From: an uncultured Erysipelotrichaceae bacterium
GTDB taxonomy: Bacteria; Bacillota_I; Bacilli_A; Erysipelotrichales; Coprobacillaceae
DNA: 36,836 nucleotides
Direction of reading: 5' to 3'
Assembly: GCA_947074115.1 (NCBI GenBank)
Contig: CAMTOK010000010.1
Location: 1 to 36,836, forward strand
Notes under the pieces: model-generated
Told to the model about the DNA's origin: nothing
Database searches by the model: none
Seen by the model: the letters and a program-made list of their open reading frames with translations, nothing else
Program-made: the position numbers and the translations under genes
Shown: positions 1-8,546 of the stretch, one piece after another
Position numbering within the stretch: the stretch's first letter is position 1
Layout of the letters: each line of letters starts with the position of its first letter

Positions 1-512
1 TCAATAAAATAAAGATGAGGATGATTGATCATTGATGTAAATTCATGAGAAGCAAGAGAGATAATAAAGTCTTCATCTTTAAAATAATTATAGAGTTCTG
101 TATACCAATAATCATAAAGATGTATAGAATTAGGTTTCATTGTCATATCTAATCTATAGGGTTGAATATTTGTGTTGTATTTTAAGACACCATGAAGTGC
201 ACACAAAATATGGACATGGTCCTCTAAGTATTCAAGATCTTTAATATCATATTCTTCAATAATCATTTGCTTAAAGACTGTTCCTGAAAAGAAGCCTAAT
301 GCTGGATAAGCATCATGGTCATTTTGGAAGTAATCATAAACAATTTGTGATTGTTTTGAAGATATTTTCATCAATTGACATAGTTCTTCATCGTTGTATT
401 GTTTTAATATATCACGAAGATATTGTGTTTGTTTTGGAAAGATCAATTCACTTGAACTCCACTTAACTTTTCGTGGTTTCAATGTTTTGCTTGGAGCGAT
501 TATGATTTTCAT
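1..512 (-). CDS. yaaA: YaaA/UPF0246 family peroxide-stress protein, 3' part cut by window edge
   Basis: The gene starts at ATG 512-510, behind a GAGGTG ribosome site, and runs off the left edge after 170 codons; the family is usually about 240-250 residues, so the C-terminal third is missing. The start MKIIIAPSKT matches the family N-terminus (ISPAKTL in E. coli YaaA). Further family blocks are FFSGTVFKQM, ILCALHGVL, NIQPYRLDM, LYDYWYTEL and SLASHEF. E. coli YaaA lowers damage from hydrogen peroxide by limiting free iron, and members bind DNA; that role is known for the family and not shown here. It is divergent from the NA37 gene at 591, with 78 bp between them. Confidence 0.9.
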   Translation of the reverse strand, partial: MKIIIAPSKTLKPRKVKWSSSELIFPKQTQYLRDILKQYNDEELCQLMKISSKQSQIVYDYFQNDHDAYPALGFFSGTVFKQMIIEEYDIKDLEYLEDHVHILCALHGVLKYNTNIQPYRLDMTMKPNSIHLYDYWYTELYNYFKDEDFIISLASHEFTSMINHPHLYFI

Positions 513-590
513 GTTTTCACCTCACTTTATTATAAAGTATTTATTACGGTATTGGAAGTTTTATGATATACTCAAGTTAAGGAGAGTTTT

Positions 591-1577
591 ATGAATACAC
601 TAATTATTAACAAATTAATCTTACATATGTTAGACTTTGAACATGGAGAAATTCATTATTCAGATGAGCTAACAAATATTACAGATACAAATACAGACTA
701 TTTTCATACAAAATTAGAAAAAGCTTATTTAGCAACGAACAGAAAGAAAGTTGTTGTTGGCTCTTTACATGATATGATGTTAAGAGGAGATAAGATGATT
801 GAGAGTGATGAAGAGTTTATTGCTCAATCCAAAGATATTGCACAAAAACTTTATTCATTAGGTCGTGCAATAGAAGATATGCCTAACAGTAATGTTATTT
901 TTGCAGAGTGCTTTATTGATGGTGTGAGATACATATTAATCTTAAAGTTAAATTACAGACATATACCAATGACTGTTATTGAAGAGGGACTTGTGAGAAT
1001 CACAAGACGCCAAGTTATGCCATTAAAAGGATCACCTGTGGATGAAGCCATTTTAATAGATATGGATGAGAAAGAGATGTCATTAATCGAAAAGAAATAT
1101 ACGATTGATGGGAAAATGGATTTCTATTTGAATGCACAATGGATCAAAGGAGAAGAATCTTTAACTGATAAACAAAAATTCTCTTCTATGAAACGTGTCA
1201 TTACTAAGTTAGATGATATTTACAATGTCAATGAAGGTAAAGCTCTACCTTTAATGAAACAAGAATTGTTTACAAAGTGTGAAAATAATGAAACGATAAA
1301 ACCATTAGAGGTTGTAAGAAAGGTTTTAGAGAAAGATTATCAAGCACAAGAAGAAAGTGAAATCATGATGAAAGATTTGGGGATTGATGAAAATGCTGAA
1401 ATGTCAGCACTCGCTTTTGGAAATGTGGCAACTTGTAAACTTGTTTTGGACAATGATATAGAAGTGGTTGTTCCAGTAACTGAATATCTTGCGGGAAATG
1501 TAATTGAAAAGGTAATTCAGGCAGATGGAAAAACACAAATCGTGATAAAAGACATTAGTGAAATTATAGTGAAGTAA
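591..1577 (+). CDS. Nucleoid-associated protein, NA37 (NdpA/YejK-like) family
   Basis: This 328-residue protein begins MNTLIINKLILHMLDFE, the typical opening of Gram-positive NA37 proteins, and has the usual length. It is soluble, acidic and rich in Lys and Glu, without signal peptide or membrane segment. The E. coli relative YejK associates with the nucleoid; its exact job is unclear and the same holds here. The start is fixed by AAGGAGAG just upstream (579-586). The gene stands alone between divergent yaaA and the glycogen operon, with 59 bp before glgB and no clear terminator, so read-through into glgB is possible. Confidence 0.82.
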   Translation: MNTLIINKLILHMLDFEHGEIHYSDELTNITDTNTDYFHTKLEKAYLATNRKKVVVGSLHDMMLRGDKMIESDEEFIAQSKDIAQKLYSLGRAIEDMPNSNVIFAECFIDGVRYILILKLNYRHIPMTVIEEGLVRITRRQVMPLKGSPVDEAILIDMDEKEMSLIEKKYTIDGKMDFYLNAQWIKGEESLTDKQKFSSMKRVITKLDDIYNVNEGKALPLMKQELFTKCENNETIKPLEVVRKVLEKDYQAQEESEIMMKDLGIDENAEMSALAFGNVATCKLVLDNDIEVVVPVTEYLAGNVIEKVIQADGKTQIVIKDISEIIVK

Positions 1578-1636
1578 CAGTTTTTAATTGTATTACAATG
1601 TTATTAGTTTTCATCTTAATACAAGGGGGAAGAAAT

Positions 1637-3469
1637 ATGTTAGATGAATTTTTACTGCATTTGTTTTATCAAGGAAATTGTATTGAAGCTTATAAATTGT
1701 TTGGGGCACATGTTGAAAAAGATGGGGTACGTTTTACTGTATACGCACCGCATGCTTTAAGCGTGCAAGTTGTTGGGGATTTTAACGCTTGGGGAGAAAA
1801 CAAAATTTACTTAGATAAGATTAAAGATGATATCTTTAGTCTTTTTGTGCCTGGTTTAGAGGCTGGTCATTTGTATAAGTATCGTATTGAAACACAACAC
1901 GGGACACATGTTGATAAATCAGATCCTTATGCATTCTTTAGTGAATTAAGACCAAACACTGCAAGTCGTCTTTATGATTTAGATGGATTTAAATGGGATG
2001 ACCAAGAATGGATGGAAAAGAGAACAGCGTGTTATCATGATGTTTTAAATATCTATGAAGTTCAAGCAGGTTCTTGGAAAATGAAGAAAGAATTCACAGA
2101 TGAAGAAGATGGTGAATATTATACATACGATGAGTTAATTGACATGATTATACCGTATGTGAAGGAACGTGGATTCTCTCACATTGAATTTATGCCACTC
2201 AATGAATTCCCTTTTGATGGGTCTTGGGGCTATCAAGCAACAGGATATATGAGTGCAACAAGTCGTTATGGAACACCACATCAATTAATGGCATTAATCA
2301 ATGCCTGTCACAAAGCAGATCTAGGTGTTATTTTAGATTTTGTACCAACACACTTTGTTAAAGATGCACATGGTCTTGCTTGTTTTGATGGTGGGTATGT
2401 TTATGAATATCCACAAGATGAGTTAAGAGAAACAGAATGGGGAAGTTGTTACTTCGATGTGGGACGCAATGAAGTCAGAAGTTTCTTAATGTCTGCTGTT
2501 CATATTTGGATTGATTATTATCATATAGATGGAATTCGTTTTGACGCTGTCAGTCATTTGATCTATTGGAAAGGTCAAGAAGATAGAGGTGTTAATGATG
2601 GTGGTATCGAATTTACAAAGAAGATGAACCATCAATTGAAAAGAAGATACCCAGATGTGATGTTAATTGCAGAAGATTCTTCAAGTTTTCCACAAGTCAC
2701 GCATAGTATAGAACATGGCGGTTTGGGATTTGATTATAAATGGGACCTAGGGTGGATGAATGATACCCTTGCTTATTTTAAAAAAGACCCAGTCATGAGA
2801 CAAAGTCAAGACATACATTATAAATTAACATTTTCTATGATGTATTTTTATAGAGAAAATTATATTTTACCATTCTCACATGATGAGGTTGTGCACAGTA
2901 AGGGAACAATTCTGGATAAAATTTGGGGTAATCATGACCAGAAAATTGCACAATGTCGATCACTTTATATGTATATGATGACGCATCCTGGTAAAAAATT
3001 AAACTTTATGGGAAATGAGTTTGCGGAATATAAAGAGTGGGATGAGAAAAAGGCAATTGGGTGGTCAATATTAGAATATGGTCACCATAAAGACTTTTTC
3101 GATTATTTAACAAGACTTAATCATTTGGTGAAAAGCACACCCGCATTATATGAGTGTGACTTTGAATTTAATGGTTTTGAATGGTTAGTTGCTGATGACA
3201 ATTTACAAAGTATATATGCATATACACGTTATGACCGTGTTGGTAACGCTGTTGTGACCATCCTTAATTTTATAGGGAATAAACATCAGGGCTACCGTAT
3301 ACCGGTAAGTCATCCAGGGAAATATGAATTAATTATGAGTACACAAGATCATAGGGAAACATTTGTTTGCGAAACTATAGAAGGGCAAACGTTAAATAAG
3401 GCACAATATTTATCAGTAGATATTGATCCTTTTGAGAGCTTGATGTTGGTGTACAAAAGAGAGGGATAG
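1637..3469 (+). CDS. glgB: 1,4-alpha-glucan (glycogen) branching enzyme
   Basis: GlgB cuts an alpha-1,4 glucan chain and rejoins it by an alpha-1,6 bond, making glycogen branches in the cytoplasm. I start it at ATG 1637, behind AAGGGGGA at 1622-1629. The frame is open 13 codons further upstream from 1598, but no ribosome site precedes that start. The 610-residue protein has an N-terminal CBM48 domain (FTVYAPHA, VVGDFNAWG, about residues 20-110), a GH13 barrel and a C-terminal beta domain. Catalytic blocks are visible: DFVPTHF, DGIRFDAV (nucleophile D303), IAEDSS (acid/base E346) and FSHDEVVHSKG (D416). It is shorter than enterobacterial GlgB because the extra N1 domain is absent. The stop is followed after 5 bp by glgP. 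Confidence 0.95.
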   Translation: MLDEFLLHLFYQGNCIEAYKLFGAHVEKDGVRFTVYAPHALSVQVVGDFNAWGENKIYLDKIKDDIFSLFVPGLEAGHLYKYRIETQHGTHVDKSDPYAFFSELRPNTASRLYDLDGFKWDDQEWMEKRTACYHDVLNIYEVQAGSWKMKKEFTDEEDGEYYTYDELIDMIIPYVKERGFSHIEFMPLNEFPFDGSWGYQATGYMSATSRYGTPHQLMALINACHKADLGVILDFVPTHFVKDAHGLACFDGGYVYEYPQDELRETEWGSCYFDVGRNEVRSFLMSAVHIWIDYYHIDGIRFDAVSHLIYWKGQEDRGVNDGGIEFTKKMNHQLKRRYPDVMLIAEDSSSFPQVTHSIEHGGLGFDYKWDLGWMNDTLAYFKKDPVMRQSQDIHYKLTFSMMYFYRENYILPFSHDEVVHSKGTILDKIWGNHDQKIAQCRSLYMYMMTHPGKKLNFMGNEFAEYKEWDEKKAIGWSILEYGHHKDFFDYLTRLNHLVKSTPALYECDFEFNGFEWLVADDNLQSIYAYTRYDRVGNAVVTILNFIGNKHQGYRIPVSHPGKYELIMSTQDHRETFVCETIEGQTLNKAQYLSVDIDPFESLMLVYKREG

Positions 3470-3474
3470 GTATT

Positions 3475-5868
3475 ATGTTTAAATCAAAAGATAATTTTAA
3501 GTACGAGTTTTCAAAGAGAATTATAGAGTCATATGGAAGAACTGCTGAGGAAGCTCATATTAGTGAGAAATTTATGACATTGGAAACAATGATAAGAGAT
3601 TATGCATCTATTAATTGGACAATGTCAAAGTTAAATGTAAAATTAAATGAATGCAAACAGGTTCACTATTTTTCAATGGAATTCTTAATGGGAAGACTAT
3701 TGTCAAATAACTTAAGAAACCTTGGTATATATGATGTCGTTAAAGATGGTTTATTAGATTATGGTATTAATATTGATTCACTTGAAAAATTAGAAAGTGA
3801 TGCAGGTTTAGGTAATGGAGGGCTAGGGCGTCTTGCAGCATGCTTTATGGATTCATTATCATCACTTTCTTATCCTGCCTTTGGACATACAATTCGTTAC
3901 GAATACGGATTCTTTAAACAAAAGATTGTTGATGGTTATCAAGTTGAAGTTCCAGATCAATGGATGAAATTAGGGAATCTATGGGAAGTTAGAAAACCAA
4001 AACATGCGATTGATGTTCAATATTATGGACATGTTCATTGGGATGAAGAAAATAAGAAATGGTTACATGTGAATGCAGAAAATGTATTGGCTGTACCATA
4101 CGATGTCCCTATCATTGGATATCATACAAATACAACAAATACTCTAAGATTATGGCAGTCAGAAGTTTCTGAACATATTCCAGCGAATAAGGACTTTAGA
4201 GCCTATTTACAAGAAGTAAGAGATATATGTCAAAACTTATATCCTGATGATTCAACAGTATCAGGGAAAATCTTACGTCTAAAACAACAATATTTCTTTG
4301 TTGCTGCAGGAGTAGGTTCTATCGTGAAAGCTCATATGAGAACGTATGGAGATATATCTAATTTCCATGAAAAAAATGTCATCCAAATTAATGACACGCA
4401 TCCAGCACTTGTCGTGCCAGAACTTATGCGTATTTTGATTGATCAATTTGAAATGGAGTGGGATGACGCATGGGAAATCGTATCACATACATGTGCATAT
4501 ACAAACCATACAATATTAAGTGAAGCATTGGAAAAATGGCCTATTCATTTAATTCAACCATTACTTCCACGTATTTATCAAATTATTGAAGAAATTCATA
4601 GACGATTTATTAAAGAAGTTAAACAATCTGATGTCTATAGTGAAGAATTATTGAACAAAGTGTATATCTTAAAAGATGGACAAGTTCATATGGCTCATCT
4701 AGCGATTGTTGGTAGCTTCAGTGTAAATGGTGTCGCAAGACTTCATAGTGATATTTTAATGACACAAGAAATGAAAGAATTCAATCAGTTATTCCCAACT
4801 AAGTTTAATAACAAAACGAACGGTGTCACACACCGTCGTTGGTTAATTTATTCTAATCCACAATTAACAAGTTTATTAAATGAAACAATTGGTGAAGAAT
4901 GGATTAAAAATCCATCACAACTAGATAAACTTTTAGATTATGTTAATGATGAAGCTGTTCAAGACAAGTTCTATCTTGTTAAGCAAGAAAGAAAGAAAAT
5001 CTTAGCTGATTATATCAAAGAACATAATGGTATAGATGTAGATGTTAATAGTATCTTTGATATTCAAGTCAAAAGGTTACATGCCTATAAACGACAATTA
5101 TTAAATGTGCTTCATATCATTTATTTATATTTCCAAATCAAAGACAATCCACAATATGATGTCTATCCTAGAACATTTATATTTGGGGCAAAAGCAGCAC
5201 CATCATATTATTTTGCAAAGAAGATTATTAAACTGATCAATTCAATTGCAGATGTGATTAATAATGATCCTATTGTATCTAAAAAAATTAAAGTTGTCTT
5301 TTTAGAAAATTATGATGTCTCTCTTGCAGAATTAATTATGCCAGCAGCTGATGTATCAGAACAAATTTCTACTGCAGGTAAAGAAGCAAGTGGAACTGGA
5401 AATATGAAGTTTATGATGAATGGTGCAGTTACATTAGGAACTCATGATGGGGCTAATATAGAAATTCATGAATGTGTTGGTGATGATAATATTATCTTAT
5501 TTGGATTAAAAACAGATGAGGTATTAAAATACTACGCAAGTGGAGAAGAACATGCATGGGCAGATTATTATAACAACCCTTCATTAAAACGTGCAGTAGA
5601 TTCTTTAGTGGATGGAACATTTATTTCAAATAATGAAGAATTTGCAATGATCTTTAATGAATTGTTAAATAAAAATGATGAATATTTTGTCTTTAAGGAC
5701 TTTGCTGATTATGTAAAAGCACAAAGATCAATTAATGAATTGTATCAAGATCGTAAAACATGGAGCAAAATGTGTTTAATGAATATTGCGACTTCAGGTC
5801 AGTTCTCATCAGACCGTACAATTGAAGATTACGTTAAAGATATCTGGAAAATAGAAAAACTAAAATAG
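3475..5868 (+). CDS. glgP: Glycogen/maltodextrin phosphorylase
   Basis: GlgP releases glucose-1-phosphate from the non-reducing ends of glycogen or maltodextrin with inorganic phosphate, using pyridoxal phosphate. The 797 residues match the usual bacterial length. The family signature EASGTGNMKFMMNG is present, with the PLP-binding lysine at K645, followed by GAVTLGTHDGANIEI. N-terminal blocks such as YFSMEFLMGR, DAGLGNGGLGRLAACF and HTIRYEYGFF are intact. The gene starts 5 bp after glgB and is followed after 16 bp by pulA, so synthesis-branching and breakdown genes share a transcript. Whether it prefers glycogen or maltodextrin cannot be read from the sequence. Confidence 0.96.
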   Translation: MFKSKDNFKYEFSKRIIESYGRTAEEAHISEKFMTLETMIRDYASINWTMSKLNVKLNECKQVHYFSMEFLMGRLLSNNLRNLGIYDVVKDGLLDYGINIDSLEKLESDAGLGNGGLGRLAACFMDSLSSLSYPAFGHTIRYEYGFFKQKIVDGYQVEVPDQWMKLGNLWEVRKPKHAIDVQYYGHVHWDEENKKWLHVNAENVLAVPYDVPIIGYHTNTTNTLRLWQSEVSEHIPANKDFRAYLQEVRDICQNLYPDDSTVSGKILRLKQQYFFVAAGVGSIVKAHMRTYGDISNFHEKNVIQINDTHPALVVPELMRILIDQFEMEWDDAWEIVSHTCAYTNHTILSEALEKWPIHLIQPLLPRIYQIIEEIHRRFIKEVKQSDVYSEELLNKVYILKDGQVHMAHLAIVGSFSVNGVARLHSDILMTQEMKEFNQLFPTKFNNKTNGVTHRRWLIYSNPQLTSLLNETIGEEWIKNPSQLDKLLDYVNDEAVQDKFYLVKQERKKILADYIKEHNGIDVDVNSIFDIQVKRLHAYKRQLLNVLHIIYLYFQIKDNPQYDVYPRTFIFGAKAAPSYYFAKKIIKLINSIADVINNDPIVSKKIKVVFLENYDVSLAELIMPAADVSEQISTAGKEASGTGNMKFMMNGAVTLGTHDGANIEIHECVGDDNIILFGLKTDEVLKYYASGEEHAWADYYNNPSLKRAVDSLVDGTFISNNEEFAMIFNELLNKNDEYFVFKDFADYVKAQRSINELYQDRKTWSKMCLMNIATSGQFSSDRTIEDYVKDIWKIEKLK

Positions 5869-5884
5869 AAGCGGGTGTAACGAT

Positions 5885-7987
5885 ATGCAAAATAAACATA
5901 TCAGAATGAAAGCTCTCACGTATGACTTCGACCAAATAACAGTTTTAATGACTAAAAATTATTATTCTGGGAGAAGTCCTCACTTCTACGTGAAAGATGT
6001 CAAATACAATGAAAATAGTAAGATTGATAATCTAGAAATGGTGATCAATGAATTAAGCGATGATATGGAATATAAATTTTCATATCATTTTCGCGTTGGA
6101 GATGTCTATGAAATAAGAGATGCGTACGGATTGTGTACAACTCTTGATTTTTCATACTTAGCGTTATGTGATCGCTTTGAAGAAAAATATTATACTGATG
6201 TTGAATTAGGAAGTTTCTATTCAAAGTATCACACCTTATTTAAAGTTTGGGCGCCAACTGCAACGGTCGTATACGTTCGTTATATAAAAGATAATCGTGA
6301 ATTTATAGAAGTGATGGAAAGATCTCAAAACGGCGTATTTGTTAAAGAGGTACAGGGTGATTTAGATGGATGTCCATATGTTTATATGTACAAACATGGA
6401 AATAGAATTGAAGAGGGATTAGATCCTTATGCGTATTCTTCAACAGCGAATTCAAGAATGAGCGTTGTCATTGATATTCAAAAAACAATGGTAACGAAAT
6501 ATACTCTAGAAAAGATGGCGAAGAAAACGGACGCGATTATTTATGAAATAAGTGTTAGGGATATGACAATACAAGAAGAAAGTGGTATCCAACATAAAGG
6601 GAATTATTTAGGACTAAGTGAATGTCATACAAAAAGCCCTAACGGGTATAGCACAGGTCTTGATTATATTGCTTCGCTAGGTGTGACTCATGTCCAAATT
6701 ATGCCGATTACTGACTTTGCGACAGTCGATGATGAAGGTGAAAATCTTCTTTATAACTGGGGATATGATCCTTTACAATTTGGTGTGCTGGAAGGTAGCT
6801 ATAGCGAAGATGTCTACGATCCATATTCTCGTATTATAGAAGCAAAAAAGATGATTCAAGCATTTCATCAAAAAGGCATTCGTGTTAATCTTGATGTTGT
6901 TTTTAATCATCTCTATGATGTTTTCAACAATCCTTTTGAGAAGAGTGTCCCAAGATACTTTTTAAGACGTCGTCATGATGGAACGTTATCAAATGGATCG
7001 TGGTGTGGTAATGACTTTAATACAACAGCCAAAATGTGCCAAAGATACGTTTTAGATATGTGTCAAAGGTTACAAATGTTTTATGGTGTCGATGGCTTTA
7101 GATTTGATCTCATGGGATTATTAGATATAGATACAATGAATCGCGTTGCGCAAACTTGTAGTGATCGTGATCCTTCATTTATGGTTTATGGAGAAGGATG
7201 GGATATGGACACAGCGCTTCCATATGAGAAAAAGACGATTATTGCGAATCAACATTTGACACCACACGTTGGTTATTTTAATGATGCATTTAGGAACATC
7301 ATGCGTGGAGATAACGATATGTATTCACGTGGGTTTATTTCTCATCGTCGCGAAAATATTGATGGCGCAATGAAGGCGATAATGGGGAGTGATCATTTTA
7401 AATCTCCATCTCAAGTGATTCAATATACTGAATGCCATGACAATACAACATGTTTTGATAAACTGTGTATGAGCAATTCTGAAGAAGATGAAATTCGTAG
7501 AGAGAGACGTGCACAAATGATGCTAGGAAGTGTTCTACTCGCACAAGGTGTTCCGTTTATTCATTCTGGACAAGAGTTCTTACGTACGAAAAGTGGTGTG
7601 GAAAACTCTTATTGTTCACCAGATAATATTAATCAAATTGATTATATAAGACGTGAAAAGTACAATTCTATGGTTGAGTTTGTCAGGTTCCTCATCTCGT
7701 TAAGAAAGAATAACCCTTGTTTTCGTTATCCAAGTTATGATATGATTCATTCACATAATAAAATTGAAAGAATTAATGATCAGGTCATTAAGTATCATTT
7801 GTCTCAAGAACGTCAAGATTATTCAGATTTCTATGTTTATTTTAATCCGACTCTTGATGAAATTAGAGTGGGCGTTGAAGAAGGGGTAGAGGTTCTCTAT
7901 CATCCTGATAAAGAAGATGTTCATCATAATGAGATTAAGCTGACTCCAGTGAGCTTGGTGATACTCGCAAGGAAAGAGGAAAAATGA
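5885..7987 (+). CDS. pulA: Type I pullulanase / glycogen debranching enzyme (GH13)
   Basis: This enzyme hydrolyses alpha-1,6 branch points. The 700-residue protein has no signal peptide, so it should act in the cytoplasm on glycogen limit dextrins alongside the phosphorylase upstream. An N-terminal region of about 100 residues precedes a CBM48 domain (LFKVWAPTATVVYVRY). The type I pullulanase signature YNWGYDP lies at 290-296. Barrel motifs are DVVFNHLYD, DGFRFDLMG (nucleophile D408), YGEGWDMD (acid/base E437) and TECHDNTT (D519). Its stop overlaps the pth start by 4 bases (ATGA at 7984-7987), which points to coupled translation. The ribosome site (GCGGGTG) is weaker than those of its neighbours. 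Confidence 0.93.
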   Translation: MQNKHIRMKALTYDFDQITVLMTKNYYSGRSPHFYVKDVKYNENSKIDNLEMVINELSDDMEYKFSYHFRVGDVYEIRDAYGLCTTLDFSYLALCDRFEEKYYTDVELGSFYSKYHTLFKVWAPTATVVYVRYIKDNREFIEVMERSQNGVFVKEVQGDLDGCPYVYMYKHGNRIEEGLDPYAYSSTANSRMSVVIDIQKTMVTKYTLEKMAKKTDAIIYEISVRDMTIQEESGIQHKGNYLGLSECHTKSPNGYSTGLDYIASLGVTHVQIMPITDFATVDDEGENLLYNWGYDPLQFGVLEGSYSEDVYDPYSRIIEAKKMIQAFHQKGIRVNLDVVFNHLYDVFNNPFEKSVPRYFLRRRHDGTLSNGSWCGNDFNTTAKMCQRYVLDMCQRLQMFYGVDGFRFDLMGLLDIDTMNRVAQTCSDRDPSFMVYGEGWDMDTALPYEKKTIIANQHLTPHVGYFNDAFRNIMRGDNDMYSRGFISHRRENIDGAMKAIMGSDHFKSPSQVIQYTECHDNTTCFDKLCMSNSEEDEIRRERRAQMMLGSVLLAQGVPFIHSGQEFLRTKSGVENSYCSPDNINQIDYIRREKYNSMVEFVRFLISLRKNNPCFRYPSYDMIHSHNKIERINDQVIKYHLSQERQDYSDFYVYFNPTLDEIRVGVEEGVEVLYHPDKEDVHHNEIKLTPVSLVILARKEEK

Positions 7988-8538
7988 AAATTATCGTTGG
8001 CTTAGGGAATCCTACAAAAGAATATGAAAACACGAGACATAATGTTGGTTTTATGGTGATTGATGAACTTATGAACAAATGGTCAACACCATCAATGAAA
8101 CAACAATTTAAAGGCGAAGTGGTAAAAGTAAAGAGAAATGGTGAAGATATTATTCTTTTAAAACCATTGACATATATGAATCTATCAGGAGAAAGTTTGA
8201 TACAAGTGATGAACTTTTATAAAGTTCCAGTCGAAGATGTTTTAGTCATTTATGATGATTTAGACATCCCAACTGGAAAATTAAGATTAAGACAAAGCGG
8301 AAGCGCTGGTGGTCATAATGGTATTAAAAGTATTATCCAACATGTTCAAACACAAAATTTCCAACGTTTGAGAGTTGGTATAGATCGTGATTCAAGAATA
8401 CCTGTTGTGAATTATGTTTTAGGAAAATTCACAAAAGAAGAAAAACCATTGATTGATGAGGGTATACTTCAAGCAACTCAAGCGATAGACGTATTCATTG
8501 ACAAGGGATTTACTGCAGCCATGAATCAGTTTAATTAG
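7984..8538 (+). CDS. pth: Peptidyl-tRNA hydrolase
   Basis: Pth frees tRNA from peptidyl-tRNA dropped by stalled ribosomes and is normally essential. The 184 residues match the family. Seen: KIIVGLGNPTKEYENTRHNVGF, with catalytic H19 (H20 in E. coli numbering) and N9; KPLTYMNLSGE; and YDDLDIPTGKLRLRQSGSAGGHNGIKSI with the conserved Asp and Asn. The GAGGAAAA ribosome site lies inside the end of pulA and the start overlaps its stop. mfd follows after 8 bp. The pth-mfd pair is common in Bacillota; its position behind glycogen genes is less expected. Confidence 0.97.
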   Translation: MKIIVGLGNPTKEYENTRHNVGFMVIDELMNKWSTPSMKQQFKGEVVKVKRNGEDIILLKPLTYMNLSGESLIQVMNFYKVPVEDVLVIYDDLDIPTGKLRLRQSGSAGGHNGIKSIIQHVQTQNFQRLRVGIDRDSRIPVVNYVLGKFTKEEKPLIDEGILQATQAIDVFIDKGFTAAMNQFN

Positions 8539-8546
8539 GAGGATCT

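Noticed and set aside
1598-1636. Longer start of glgB
   Set aside because: No ribosome site precedes ATG 1598, whereas AAGGGGGA precedes ATG 1637 and the shorter protein begins as a normal GlgB.
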